From NCBI RefSeq assembly GCF_000003815.2, contig NC_049989.1, forward strand, positions 11,053,273 to 11,117,272: 64,000 nucleotides of DNA. Reading direction: 5' to 3'. Source of the stretch: Branchiostoma floridae. Lineage: Eukaryota; Chordata; Leptocardii; Amphioxiformes; Branchiostomatidae. A program made the translations under genes and the position numbers. Positions 1 to 13,434 of the stretch are shown one piece after another (positions within the stretch are counted from its first letter, which is position 1; each line of letters begins with the position of its first letter). Below the pieces are notes generated by a model. It was not told the origin of the DNA. It saw only the letters and a program-made list of their open reading frames with translations, and did no database searches.

Positions 1-3000
1 AGCTTGTAATTAGAGGGTTCCAATTTAGAACAGACCTGCTTACACAGATACAATCTAAAATGTTATCACTTGAATATGTTTAGTATTTTAAACCCCAAGT
101 ATAAAGGCATCAGACATGGCTGTACATGCTAGTGATTAGAGATTTCTGAATCAGATCACATTAGTGTGTGTCTAATCAATAGGAAGAAAGAATCATATTT
201 TCTTTATGCATAATTGGTTGTGATTAGGCCACATCAATTTAATTTGTTGTTTCTTGGATTTTGTCAGAAAAAAATTTGGTCGGTCGGACGAAAAAAAAAA
301 TTAAAAAAAACTTTTCAAAAAGTGGGGGGGAAGGAGAGGACAGACAGGAAAACCTAAAATTTCAACATTGAGGGGGTCCCTGGTAGCAAAGTCCAAAGTT
401 TGAAGAAAAAAGATACACGTACTGTTCCAAATAGGCACATACAGCTACTGGAATTTGAGGCCTATAGTTAATTTGAGAAAGGATAATAATGGCAGTGACA
501 TTTTGTTAACACGAGGTGTGGCCATCAATTTGAAATGTTTTTGTTTTTTTTAAATCTGAAAAAATAGGGTCGGGAAATCCAACAAACAACAAATACAATT
601 TGTGTGGCCTTAGTGTGTCTAATCAATAGGAAGAAAGAATTATGTCGTCTTTATGCATAAAAGGCTGTGATTATGGCACAACAGTATCCTGACTTACCAG
701 AGCAATCAAAGGGATACAAGCAACATGCTTCTCAGTCCAGCATATCTAGGTTAATGTATGACATATGATTCAGCACTGTGTACATGTACATGGAATCCTC
801 ATCTCTTGCTGTTGATGTTCTTACAGACTAAAGAGGACTAGAAATCTCTCATCTTTAATATGCAGTGCATCAGACAATATTCCTATGATGAACAGCCACT
901 CATACTCGAGTATGGCGAGTCTACTGGTACTGGTTTGTAGTCCATACAGTTGTGAGAGTCCACAGTGTTTATTTTCAACAATATTTCATACAACCCTTAA
1001 CAGGGGTAGAATATAGATTCTAACTAGAAAGGTAATATTTGCAAGCAAATACAGAATGTTACCTTCACATGGTTTAGTCTAGCATTTCTACCTGGAATGG
1101 TAAACTGATTAAGTTGCAGATGTTGACACAGGATAAGTCAAGACATGCAAGAAGGTACAAATAAATTTTGATGATTTTTTATCTGTAACGTTATACATCT
1201 TGAATAATGAACACAACGTCCAATATTGTTCCAAACAGGGTTTCTCATCATCATCTCATCACAGCCCCATAGCTACAAGCCACAGGGGCAGTCTGTCTGT
1301 CCAAAAAGGTTATCCATTTCTGACGGTCGTCAACAGGGTTTACTCGACGACATTTAGCGTGTCGTCTGCGGGAGCGTCAAGGCCTATGAATTTTTTCGGC
1401 TTGGGGAGGTCCAGGGAGAAATTTCTTGGCTTGCGGAGAGAGAGCCATGGAAAAAAAAAACTGGCTTCCTTCAACAATATGTATTCAAATGTTTAAAAAA
1501 TAAAGCTTTGAATCACTTGGGAAATTCATATTCTCTGTCTCTGACTTGGTGCAGAACGCGAGCCGCGAAGTTCAGTTGATAACATAAGAATAAGTTTAAT
1601 TTTGCGCTTTCCGTCATTGTTGACGAACAAACTCGGCGCGTAAGTATAGACAAATTTTGCAAAAATCTCTAAAAAATCAGCGGATGTTTGCGGACGGTGC
1701 TGACTTTGAAGATAATTCCTAACGCGCGCCGGCGGCGAGAGAGAAGCGAGAAGCGACTGGTCGAACCCAGTCGGTGCCGCGCCCCTCCCCCTAATGTTCT
1801 GGTCAGTCGCATCGTGCTAGCGCCGATGTTTTTGTTGTCATTTTCCCGGCCCCGATTAACTGTCAGTTGTTGCTACCATAGAAGTAAAAAAAATCGAACA
1901 ATATGTGAAATTAAATAAGGTACTTTCAAAATAGTCTCCGGTAAGCCGATCGGACCTCATATGCTTGCGCTCTATACGGGGGCGGGGCCCTACATGAATC
2001 GTGACAAATAGGTGTGCTTTTGATTCTTTAATTGACTGCTTATAAAATATGGACCGAATCTACCGGTGTCATCATGTTGCACCAAATTTGGGCTGACCGT
2101 CTATGAAAATTAAGATGTCGAAGATATTTCCCAAAAGGTAGGCAGAGATTTGTTGATGTTGGCGGTGTTGTTTTTTTCGTAATGATTTTCTTAGTCGGAC
2201 CATCGCAAACAGTGCATTTAGTCCCTTTACCCGTGAAAACATCAGCTAGATTGTGCTAGATACAGCCTTACATGAGACAAGAAGTACATACAGTCACAAT
2301 TTTATTGTCAAATATTATAGAATTGAATTCTCGTTTCTATCTACTTGAATAAGACTAACTTCTGAAGAGAGCAAAATTAAAACAAGCGTACCAAGTTACG
2401 GCACACTGCGTAGCACAAAATCGGAAGGTACATTCACAGCTTGAAACGTCTCACAGAGTTTGCCGCTTGTACAACGCAGCGTGAAGGGTTCTCCTCAGCA
2501 TGCTCAGTCACACATTTACGTTTTCTATGAACCATATACCCAGTGTGAAATCGAATTTTACACATACCCTGTTTATGTCGCAGTAAGAGCGCAGCGCGAT
2601 CGCCGTCTAGTGGAAATTTCGAAAGGGGGCCTTACCAACTACTGTAAATCGCACAAATTCACAGAAACAGCTGATTAGCGTAATCGCTAAAATTGCCACA
2701 AATCTATTATATTCGTTCACGTCCTGCAGTTGCCGGACACTCTCAGAGCAGAAATTGATATGGCTACCCCTGCACACTGCAAGTGATCTTCACAGTACGC
2801 AGCACATCTCCGCTATGCTTCCTGTCACAGTCAATCTGTGTAAATTCATTCATATTTTGAACGGCCCAATCATTTTTTCAGAGCCCGCAATTCATATTTC
2901 ATAAATTTCTTTTATTTTTAGCAAATAATTTTGATTTACGTTTGATGTACGTAGTTTGTTTATGCCCTCATTATCAATACGTGCCGCAGTCGGTACACTT

Positions 3001-4782
3001 CAAACCCGTCCGCCTGTCAATCATGCAAACTTCAAGGGGTTAGGTTTCTGCTACACTTAACTTTCGCGTTGGCTTATGCTGATTTGTGCCTGGGGATTTG
3101 TGCTGTGCCGGCCACTCCCACCGTGTATAAAGCTGTAAGTAGATTTATTGTAATTCACCCAGACTTCGTTTCCGTGCTCCACTTGCTTGCTGGGGACCAA
3201 CGCAGCGCTGTGGTAATGATAAACAACAAGGTGAACGGAATGACCGTGACCTAACATGGGGAGGGCGTTCCACGCTGCAGTTAATCGTGTTTGTTCAGGT
3301 CAGTTTAATAGCGAAATAAACTCATCAAGTCCATCGTTTGTGTTTCACATACCTTTATGTCTCAGGCGTAAAACTTTGAGTTTGCATGACGATCGTTATG
3401 CATGTTTTTTTATGTAACAGCCGGCAACACGCAGTGACCTTGCGTCTAACGTAGTCATGTGTTGTTGTTTTTTTGCTCAAATGTTCTTGTTGACTCAAAA
3501 ATCGGTTAACTACAACCGTGACACCAATCCGTGTTTCATTTAGACGGCAGCTCTATGTATGAACTTGAAAAACGAACAGGTCTCGCTACATTTTTATGAT
3601 TAACGTTATATGCCAGTTACTTATCATGTCAGGAGACATCCAAAGAAATCACCACATACACGTAACGTTACCACAGTTGTCGGCCTGTCTGAGAAAATTG
3701 CAGTAGTGCTATGAATGCGTTTGTTCACCAAATTATCGCGTGTGTACGCACGAGTACTGGCGTACTACACATCGTGTGTGTTCTCGATTCTACGTAACTC
3801 AAACACAACATAGAATCCGAACAATGTTTGGATGGCTCAGAGTTCAACTGACTTGTGCAGGTAGCAAAACCTTTAGCTTAAACAAAATCAAGAAAAGTAT
3901 CGAAACAAATATTAATGCTTAGATTTGGCTCGATATAGACCTTAACCGAGACACATTATACTTTGGGGGCATTAAATTTCATTCTGCCTGCCCTCAATTT
4001 CATTCTACCTTCCTTGAAGTTGATATACTAGTATGCAAAAGGTGCCGATATTCGGCAAAATAAAGTCAAAGCTCTGTGAATTTCTTGATCCGATTTATTA
4101 CTTCTTGGTAAAATGAATTCCACAAATCATTCAGAGGACGGCTTCTGCCTCAATTCAGGCCGTCCAAAGCAAGATGAAGTCATCATTTGACGGGCGGACA
4201 CTTCCGTGTTGCGTAGTGGCGGTCGTTGACCTCGTTCGAACACCATGTTCCATAACTCCCGGGCTGGTTCCATAGCTACCGGTCGTTGACCTCGGGTCCT
4301 TGGAACGTGGTTCTAATGTTCTATGGGGGCTCGAAAGTTCGATTTTGTGTTAAAATTGCTAGTTTTTTCACCCTTTTTTGCCCCATAAAATCATTTTTTG
4401 GTGTCTTGGGGGGACCAAATGACCAAGGTGCAGTGTCTTATGTGCAGACCTACCAGCTTGCTGAATTACGAGATATTCCAAGGTCTAGTTTTGGAGATAT
4501 TCATGTTTTTTATTTGTGCGGAAAAGAAGAAGAAGAAGAAGAAGAAACGATGCAAAAACAGTATGTACCTTCTGTGAAGGTAACATAACTATCCTTAAGA
4601 GCTGAAAATGGTAGCTTTTCATCCAGCAACATAGCACCTATTCCAAGAAAGGCCAGCATGTCTCTGGGGTTTACCCAGGAAATTTTAGCCAAGTATCCAG
4701 GGCAATTACTGCAACAAACAGGATATAAACTACAATGAAGAGTACACTGTGGGGAGATAAGGGATGTTTTTCATACCAACTA

Positions 4783-4990
4783 CTGTAAATGCAGAAATGT
4801 TCGCGGTGGATTAATGTTCGCGGTTTTCGCGGCGACCACTTTACCACGAAATTAAATCCACCGCGAACATTTTTCTATTAAGGTATTAGACTGCAGTAGA
4901 TGGTGTTACCGCGAAATTAAATCCACCGCGAAAAGTCATTTTTCCTGCTACTGCAAAATTAAATCCCTGCGAACTTAAATGCATTTACAG
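4783..4990. mobile_element. TA-flanked MITE, CTGTAAATGCA family, copy 1
   Basis: A 208-bp near-palindrome with terminal inverted repeats CTGTAAATGCA and TGCATTTACAG, flanked by TA on both sides (4781-4782 and 4991-4992). The interior has alternating TTCGCGG and CCGCGAA blocks. The TA duplication fits a Tc1/mariner-type non-autonomous element. Other copies are at 15.05, 21.83, 37.68 and 62.20 kb. Confidence 0.8.
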
Positions 4991-4996
4991 TATATG

Positions 4997-5278
4997 CAGG
5001 GCTCGAAATACTGGGGTTTTGTGCACCCAAATGTTTTTATAGGCTTATGTATGTTAACATGTCAGTATACTAAGAAAACACCATATTCTTGACATCTATG
5101 TGTTAGAAAGATAATAGAATGACTGTCATAGTACTTCCGATTTCTGAAGAGCTCCGTTCAAATTACTAATTTATTCTACTTTATTTTATGTGGTGCACCC
5201 AAAAATATTTTGGTGCACCCAATTTTCTAGGTTGGGTGCACCAGTGCACCTATTCCAAAAAATGAATTTCGAGCCCTG
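4997..5278. mobile_element. CAGGGCTCGAAAT TIR element, copy 1 (hAT-like MITE)
   Basis: Starts CAGGGCTCGAAATAC and ends with the inverted GAATTTCGAGCCCTG. Subterminal inverted GTGCACCCA and TGGTGCACC blocks are also present. It begins six bases past the end of the preceding MITE. The flanks share only ATATG, so an 8-bp duplication is not intact. The TIR type is like that of hAT elements. Confidence 0.65.
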
Positions 5279-7107
5279 ATATGTTATTCCAAAATCAAGC
5301 AATATGTCTTCATCTTTTGACAGCCAGTAAGTATACCAATGAGATTCCTGAGTGTCATGTTTGTTATGGTATATCCTGAGGCTACTTCATCAAAATAACC
5401 AATATGCAGTAAACAATATGGATACTCAACTCAATGCTACTAGAACAGCTACCTCTATGTAAATGCTAACACACACTAAATGGGCAATGTCTCAAGGAAA
5501 AGCAAAGTACAGAGACAAAGAACACCAACCAAACTGTCTAAATCTGGGTGAAAACATACAACAGCCAGTACCATATTGCTTGGAGGATCACTGGATACTA
5601 GTACTGTTGATAAGTTGACATTTTCAACACTGCAACCACTTAAAGTAGATTCCTATGTAAGCCCTGCAGGTTGGCCGGCTTGTCCAAACTGATTTGTTCA
5701 GTCAAGACTCAGAAGAAGTCCACATTCAGGATACCAGCACTGCCTCACCGGGACAGATCCCCACTTGACGTGGACCTCTGGACACCAAAATGCACTTAAC
5801 AGATTGCATGGAGCCTGCAGCAGGTTCAGATAAAAGCAGTCTTATGTTTGATGGAAGATGTAAAATATTCTCTATAGCCAGCCATAGATCATGCTGAGGA
5901 CTAAGGCCAACCTCTGACATTTTCAACACTTAACTTCAAGCAGAGTTACGGTGATGTTCGTGAAAGCTTCAAGGCTAGATGGCTTTTCAAAATGGACCTG
6001 CTCAGGCATACAAATCATGATGCAAGACACAACCATAGGCACTACCAGGACAGATACAACCGAACTTGGACACCAGGATTTTAAAATGCAATTAATAGGT
6101 TTTGTAAAGCCAGATAAATAAGGGAAAGGAAAACGGGTTCAAAATACCCAATGATTGACTCCTTGAACGGAAACAATGTACATCATCGCCAGTTACCTTA
6201 AAAATATTGTTTTAAAAACTGATTTCTGTGATGTTCAAAAACTATAAAATAACAAGGAAAAATAACTGTCATCAAGTGGTATAACTAAAATAATAAAAAA
6301 AATAATCTGGAAACATATCATTGATAATTTTATGTTGATTTGTTCATTTATGATTCTAACCATTTCTACCATCAAGTTACTATGCCCCTGTGATAAGATA
6401 TTTGTTTTTCTTTAATGAGGGGCTAATCTTGTTTGCTGCCATCTAATAAGTACACAGCATGTGTCATAAATGTTTTCTTTTCTCTTCGGGATAAACTTAC
6501 CAGCCCTTAATGCAAACATCATTACCTAGAAGGATAAGTATATGCAAGCAAACCCAACATCAATACTAGTACAGCACTGAACACTTTTTTAACATTTTGT
6601 TAAGGTGTATTTATAGCACTGAGATCATTTTGAGCCTTTTATTGTTCTATTTGGAGTAGTTTTCTATGCTCAAAGACTCAGAAGTGTATAACAGTTCACT
6701 TTCTGTGGATCACTGACGGATCAGTACATTCTGCCATGTTGATAAAAGAAAGCCTGGCCCAGTAAAAGCATTACAAGCAAGGATCTTGAACCTGCAGTCA
6801 ACGTGATTGTAAATTGAGTTTGCCTAAAACCTGATACAACCTACAAGGTAATTCAAAATTTGATTAAAGATATACCATGATTTACATTATAACACAAGAA
6901 GGTGTTTTTTCTAAACTTATCACCATATTCAACTGTATGATAATTATTATTTTTATTCTAGTTTTGTTTATTCAGTATCAGGGATTGACTGAGTTCATAT
7001 ACAGTCAGATTCAATTTTTCTCCCAGTTTTTCATCATGTTCTGATCATGCTTTATCTTTCATGTCAAAATGTCTTAGTACCAAAAAATGAATTGATTTGG
7101 CCTACAA

Positions 7108-7460
7108 ATGGAGTATATGCACAACAAGGCAGACAGAAATGGGGGGCCTATCAGCCTTCAAACCACATTTAACACCAGTGGTTTTATTTGCCTCTTGCTC
7201 TCTGACATTTATACAGTGCCGTGGGCAAACCCATCGCAGGTTGCTTGGGTAAGCACTGGGATCATGGTTTAAGCTCAGACTGAGTCTATGACCACTTCAC
7301 CTTCGGCTTTATGACCAGCAAACAAAACAATTTTAGCAAATGGACATCTTAAGTCTATAAATCTATAGCAAGAAACAAATAAAAAATCACTGGTCTTAAC
7401 TGTGGTTTGGTGGTTGGAAAGTCCCAATTTTGTGTCTGTCTTGTTGTGCATATACTCCAT
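7108..7460. repeat. Foldback (inverted-repeat) sequence
   Basis: The left arm begins with ATGGAGTATATGCACAACAA at 7108 and the inverted copy ends at 7460. The arms diverge inward but still share AAACCACA and ACCAGTG blocks. Probably an old foldback transposon; no clear target duplication was found. Confidence 0.55.
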
Positions 7461-8184
7461 CTTAGCTGTTACGATGGCCAATAGATTGTTTGCCTAATGC
7501 ATTCAGTAGGTTGTTCCATACCCGGCCAAGTCATACAAAAGACTTTAGAATTGGTACATGCTGCTTTCTCTGCTTAGCACTCCGCACTAATGAGGAAGAG
7601 AATGGGGGTCAAACACACATCACTACCAGTGGACTAGCCCCCTGCTGTAGTCAGGCTTGCATGCAAAATACAGATTTAGATGGGACGAAAACTTGAATTC
7701 CATCCAAAAAACTATTCAAAATGTGAAGTTCCCCTTAGACTATGTTTTAATCCTTCGGGTCAATTTGCCACTGATTCAGTATTTTTTCCAACAAACAAAT
7801 TGACGACCTATTGCCTAGGAGTCAATTAGCATGTAATTAATGATGGGAGGGGTTTGTTCTGATGTCTGAAATCATCTGAGACATCATCTGCAACCGTCAG
7901 ATATCATCTAAAATCATTAGAATCATCTGCAAAAAAAAACAACATCCGGATCCTATTTAAAATACATTGTATATGCTCGGCACTTTTAATAGAACTCGTC
8001 TGATGTTTGAGGCGGTTTTGTGGTTTATGCATTATGGATGTAGAAATAGCTACAGAAATAGAGTCAGCTGAGTGGGATTCAAGCAATGATTGAGAAAATG
8101 CCAAATGCCAACAATATATTAGCATCCACCCACAAATGAGACTATGGAGCGATGCATTACTCCCAAACAGAGAGATTCTGAACT

Positions 8185-8300
8185 AGCCTGGGTGCCATTT
8201 ATAGCAAGTTTTATCATCAGCTGGGATGTTTGGTTTACTAAGTGCGTTAGAAACTGTCCAAGCGACTGAAAAGAGCCCAAGATGTCACCCAGGGTAGCAC
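8185..8300. repeat. Short inverted repeat, TAGCCTGGGTGCC type
   Basis: TAGCCTGGGTGCCAT on the left is matched by an inverted ATGTCACCCAGGGTA on the right. The ends resemble those of the larger TAGCCTGGG element at 42,895-43,578, so this may be an internally deleted relative. Weak evidence. Confidence 0.35.
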
Positions 8301-9535
8301 TTAAAATGACCAGAGATGGAAGATTTATTTTCTTTAGGGTATAGTAACTACAGATAAGAATCTCTTTTTTATTACTGTTTTAAAAATCAGATGTGCCCAG
8401 AGCAATATGAACTCAATATTGTTCAGACATCTGGAGGTTTTGAAGGTACAGGTAGGAAACAATTAGTCAAATATGCATTGAGATTAATGATGATTCAGAA
8501 GCAAAAACTGAGAAAAAAAGATTATAGTCCAAAAAGACTGTTATCATAATATCAACTTAGCAAATTGTTAATTTTCATTGCATCTTGTCAAAAAAGTATC
8601 ATCTTAATTCAAAATCCTTTAGATGATAAGGATAATCTTGGAAACTTTCTCTGAGAAACCCAACAGTAGTAAAATTACTGCATTAATGTTGTACGAGTTA
8701 CTATCTAAAGAGAAATCCCATTACTCCAGCCAGCCATTGAGTCTCCTGTATGAATCCCAGGGCCTTCAGTGGCAAAGGTCATAATTATATTACATGATCC
8801 ATGGCTATATGAAAACTATCTTATTCCTTCATACAGATCAGGTGTTATGCTTCTACATGCATTGCTTATGTCAATGCATTAACATTTTGATAGAATTAAT
8901 TTACCTCTGATCTTTAGAGATTAAACAAAACCAAAATATTAACTGAAAGATGTCAAAATATAAGTTAAACGTATACCAGTCCTACTTTTGTCCAACACAG
9001 TATCGTTCAGTTGGTACGGGCATGGGAATATTATCTTATTGCATCAATATACATTGTATAAATGTCTCTAACTTTATAATGAAAGAATGGTGAAATTAAC
9101 AGTGTGAATATTTCTATGCATGACGTGGAAAAGAAATTATATTGTAGACGTAGGAAAAAACGTAGGAAAAAATGCAAATTTCAAACCTCCACAAATATAT
9201 TTTGGGGCCTCCAATTAGCAAAACGATTCAACTCACCATACATATCCTGACTTTCGTCTGCTATTCCTGCATAATTAGTGGACAGAGTCGATATTCAGCA
9301 GCTTAAGCAAACAGTTTAGTCTTCATTTTAAATGTCGTAGGGTTTTAAGCTTGAAGCCAGGATTTGCAGACACTATGGTTATCTAACATACCCTAAAGCT
9401 ATGCTGGGCAGAAAACATATTTTGCTGCTTCCATTCTTTGATTTATGTTATTGAATGTGGGAGGCAGGAAGCCCAAGGCAATGCTTATTTAAATAAAAGC
9501 TATATATAACAGCAAGCAAGATGGCATTTATCGTT

Positions 9536-9747
9536 AGTTCACCTTTATTTGAGTGGTAACCTATATCCGTTGTTTTTAAAAACAGGGTATTCAGGGACGA
9601 CAGTTAACGTTTGAGAGGCCATGGTTTCAAACTGCAATATTTTGAAAATGACAGGTCAATTGAAATATTGTGAAAATATTGCAATTTGAAACCATGGTTT
9701 TTAAAACAACGGGACGGTGTAGTTTACCCCACGGATAAAGGTGAACT
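9536..9747. mobile_element. Foldback element with AGTTCACCTTTAT ends
   Basis: About 212 bp. AGTTCACCTTTAT at the left is inverted at the right as ATAAAGGTGAACT. A second inverted pair (CCATGGTTTCAAA and TTTGAAACCATGG) flanks the AT-rich centre. This nested palindrome is typical of a non-autonomous DNA element. Confidence 0.6.
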
Positions 9748-11771
9748 AGCGTTAAGTCTTACAACTTTACACCCCCTGACCAAGTATGTTTGTTGAAAAT
9801 TAAGATTAATTATCATTTACCCAATCCTTTATCATGACAAACTTTCAGTATCAACCATTTTTATTGATGAGGTTAAAAACGAGAAAACAAGTCATGTTAT
9901 ATCAATAATTTAATCATTATCATGATACATTTAATTGTACACATGTAAGCATCAGGACTGGATATTCTAATGTGCATTAATATTATTATTTTTCAAATTC
10001 ATAGAGCATTAGACTTAAGGGTGATGCCTCTCATCTATGGAAAAAATGCTCCACGACTTATAGTTATACTTTTCTATTTTCTTAGTACATTCCAGTTTGC
10101 TGTGAGTACAATGCTAGGCACGTAGTGTTTTTCATTTGAGGCACTGCAAATGTTTACATTTTGTGTTCTGGGTCAACTGCTTTTGCAATGGATATGTGTG
10201 GTGTTAGCTTTGTGTAACGCTGCCATTCAGGCACTGTTTGCTGCATTTTTACCCACAGAGCTCACTGCAGCTGTACTGGTGCTAAATAAATAAGAAACTA
10301 TTCTTGATTAAAATGTCCAGTCCAGATGTTATTCAAGCACATTACACTAACACATGCATGTTACATGCATCGTTACATGTTGTTCTTCTATCTTTCATTG
10401 CCTCAAAAAGGCATGTTGTTTCTTTTCTTTTAAACGTAGTGTCTATCATAACTGGTCAATGCTTGAAAAAAACTGACATTTGTATTGCATTGTGTTATTT
10501 GAAAGCATGAAATAGTGTGGAATCCTATCATTTAGACAACCCACTTCTTGTGAGTGTACAATATCATACAGGGTCTGCCTATATACATTGGGTTGCATAC
10601 AGGTTTATGGTCGCTAAGCCACAAGGTAATGTTAAACCTTTGGTTTATGGTAGAGGTTTGTTTGCTGTAAACAAAGTGTATTGATCATTAGCTGCAGTGA
10701 GACCAGCCCAGCATACATGATCACCTCTTATACAAACTTCAGATTAAAAAATCTACAGTGTGAGACTCAGAGTCATTAAATGAGGGATTCTAAATCTTCT
10801 TTTTCATTGTGATAATTTAAGATGTTTTGTATCAATATTAAATGCCTATATCCTCAAACTCTCCCAACTAGGCGAGATTGCACAATGATTCCCATGGTTG
10901 GGTCAGTTGTGGTGTACATGTATGTGAATGTGAATGTGATACCGGAAAAAATTATTATCTGACAAAATGTCAGACGTTTCAACTGTAACCTGATGTTGGA
11001 CATTTCAGCGTTTCCAAGTTGAGTCTATCAACACGATATTGTACCAAGACTGGACAATAAATTGATGACTCAAATTCTAACCCTAATTTTAAACCCATCA
11101 AGAGCCATAATCCTTAGAGCTCAATCCTAACTCTAATTCTAACCCTCCCCTTAACGATAAGCCAAGCAAGACACCGGGCCAAATTGTCCTGATTGACTTC
11201 TCAGAGTCATACTGAAATGTATGAATAGTAAGAATTTTGAATTAGTGAAGAGATCTACAGGTACAGGTACTCTGGTATGCGCCTGGAGGTAAACGTGAGC
11301 GTACCTGTGAATACACCTGTTTGTATCATGATCAGTTTGTTTGGTTCTGGGCGACTGAATACATGGTGTGACAAATATGTCCTGTCGTCAGGCATAACAT
11401 AACAACTTTCACTACTCCCTTATGGATTATAAACCATGACATTACATTTGCCAAAATAACCGTAATAGGACAAGATATACAGCGTCAAACCCAGAGCGTA
11501 TAGACAGCAATTTTACCGTGAAGTTCACTTCATCGCCCTTAATATTCTGAACATAATATTATGTACATTTTGAGCACCACCCAAAAATGCCCACTATCAA
11601 AACATATTGTAGCATCACTGCCCCGCCCCCTCTTGCCCAACACTCGGAAAAATCTACCGTGATTTCTGAATACATACTGTGGGACATGATATCGACCACT
11701 TTACCTCCGCGATCATTCCATACGCTAGCATCAAACACTGTACCGGAAAAATACCCAAACCTCCCGCTCAC

Positions 11772-11822
11772 CTCCTTTTTGACGGTCCGTATCAGCTTTT
11801 CCCTGTACTCTGCGTCCGACAT
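11772..11822 (-). CDS. Likely first coding exon of a small G protein signalling modulator (SGSM1/2-like), partial
   Basis: Read on the minus strand, an ATG at 11,822 opens 17 codons (MSDAEYREKLIRTVKKE) that stop exactly at a strong donor, GAG|GTGAGC. From family knowledge, SGSM1 and SGSM2 begin with a short acidic leader followed by an LLRTVKKE-type block just before the RUN domain, and the match here (EKLIRTVKKE) is close. SGSM proteins are RUN plus TBC-domain regulators of Rab and Rap GTPases. The open frame runs past the donor to 11,559, but that continuation looks like intron and resembles nothing. The rest of the gene would lie at lower coordinates; no second exon was found within 11.7 kb. 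GC-rich sequence upstream (11.9-12.3 kb) suits a promoter. It faces away from VPS33A. The call depends on about ten residues, so a chance match remains possible. Confidence 0.5.
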
Positions 11823-11849
11823 TTTGTCTGAAACGAGAGGGGTAGACCT

Positions 11850-12300
11850 TTAGGTGTTGATTCTAGCAAAAAAATATGATGAAATCTGTCCAGGATTATT
11901 AAATTTACGGCGCAAAATTGACGCTCGGACGGCACCAACCTCCTATGACTGTCGCCATCTTGCCGTCCGGTTCTGGATTTAAGGTGCACGAATTAGGATG
12001 AGCAGGCGGCGCGTCACACCCGGTATTTCCGGTTTTCCCTCGCTGAAAGAAGCGGCGCATTCCCGCTAGACTTCGGCACAAAGATGTTGAAACGTGCCGT
12101 GAATGTCGCCGTTAATTTCTTGGCGAGGATTCGGGGTGACTGTTTGAGATGATTTGGAAGCGGCGCGGATGAGAGCCATCTGCGGCCGGGGGGCATCAAT
12201 ATTTCATGACGGCATTCACGCGCCAAATGAGGGGCAGTTGACCGGGACTCGGCGGAACAGGTGGTTGCGGGCATCTCCCTCTCCGGTCATAAACTAGTAT
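11850..12300. promoter_or_regulatory. GC/CpG-rich promoter-like region
   Basis: This is the only clearly CpG-dense block in the first 13 kb, with repeated GCGC, CGGCG and CCGGTATTTCCGG motifs. TTCCGG is an ETS-type site on the opposite strand. It lies directly 5' of the minus-strand SGSM-like first exon. The open frame across it at 12,014-12,274 has no family resemblance and is best read as a by-product of high GC. Confidence 0.45.
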
Positions 12301-13420
12301 TTTCTTTCGCCCGTTTTTGCAAACAAACATCATGCTTACTATGTATGTCTCCAGCTGAAAAGGTTGATTTATCAGTTTTGCAAAGTAACATTTAGCTGTC
12401 CACTTGAAACGATGAAAAAAAAAACATTTTATAGAGCCGCAAAAACTGTGTTTTTATATGAAAGATATAACGACGATAGAAAACAATGTTGTTATTTTTT
12501 TCTCTTTCTATTCGTTTGGACAATGGTGCAGTTGTTTTGAACCAAGACGTTCCGTGAATTGTGCACGTTAAGATCATTCGCCGCTTTAGTATGAAACAGT
12601 AACAAGCTCATTTTTGATGAAGAGGAGACATCTGTCTGTCGATTTCCCGGCCGAGGTAGTCAAAAGCAAAACAGCCAATCAAGTCAATGGAATTCCAAAA
12701 GAAAGAAAAGATGGTTGAAGGGTGAAAGATAATGAAACATGGCAAGATAAAATTAAAAGTTCATTGGATAAAAGATAAAGTAAAGGGGCATTATAGAAGG
12801 GAAGCCGGATATCATAAAGGAAATGGGTAAAATAAAATATAGGGGGAAGGGAGGAAATGAATGAACGAAAGGAAATGAGAAGCAAATGAAGAATCTCTCA
12901 AAGAAATGTTAGCATCTTTCAAAGACACAGCCTGTCTTAGTTATAAAGATACATTGACTATCTGAAATTGACTGAATACCAGTTACAAGTAGGTTTGACC
13001 TGACGCGTGTATTGTTGCATTTGCTTAATTATAAAATGATTGTTGTTGTTTGTTTGTTTGCTTTAAAGCTTCTTGTAAAGCCAGCCACTTTAATGATCAT
13101 GAGAATTTATTCGCATCTGCAGTTTCATAGGTAAGCTATTGGAAACATATTTGCTTTACCTGGGCCACGCCCCTTTGCGCACCTTAGCAGGTCGGGTCAA
13201 GGGTCATAGAGACAACCCGTTAATGGTTCCAGGGCTTTATTGATATAAAACTAGCAGAAATATGCACTACTCAATACTAAACCACGAATTTAATACCTGT
13301 CGATCCCCTAAATGATGACGATCATCATGAAAACTCGTCGCTTACAAATCCCAACGATTGGGCACGGATCGGGACACCCTCCCCTATAGTTTACCGGATC
13401 GTCCCATGTATGTCACATGA
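12301..13420. other. Intergenic spacer between SGSM-like exon and VPS33A
   Basis: AT-rich with purine-rich tracts (12.68-12.9 kb). No coding exon or clear repeat was recognised. The last ~60 bp before the VPS33A ATG contain TGTCACATGA, one base off the lysosomal CLEAR/E-box GTCACGTGA. Confidence 0.5.
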
Positions 13421-13423
13421 ACC

Positions 13424-13434
13424 AAGATGGCGGC
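13424..13434 (+). promoter_or_regulatory. YY1-type element overlapping the VPS33A start codon
   Basis: AAGATGGCGGC is an exact YY1 core. It contains the predicted ATG (13,427-13,429), so the first codons Met-Ala-Ala are encoded inside it. In animal genes this motif is often found just downstream of the transcription start, implying a very short 5' UTR here. This is inferred from the motif alone. Confidence 0.5.

Larger units (their letters stand above)
1..11700. other. Repeat-rich non-coding stretch (probable first intron of the SGSM-like gene)
   Basis: No convincing coding exon was found on either strand. Open frames here are short, lack family resemblance and do not pair with splice sites. 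The stretch holds a TA-flanked MITE and an adjacent CAGGGCTCGAAAT element (4.8-5.3 kb), foldback sequences at 7.1-7.5, 8.2-8.3 and 9.5-9.75 kb, and plain AT-rich sequence elsewhere. If the minus-strand exon at 11,772-11,822 is real, this is its first intron and the remaining exons lie beyond position 1. Confidence 0.5.

Noticed and set aside
11078-11157. CTAACCCTAA-like words resembling telomeric repeat
   Set aside because: Only three or four imperfect hexamers separated by unrelated sequence; too weak for an interstitial telomere.
12014-12274. 86-residue minus frame in GC-rich DNA
   Set aside because: Low-stop GC-rich promoter sequence, no family resemblance, Ser/Pro/Arg/Ala-biased.
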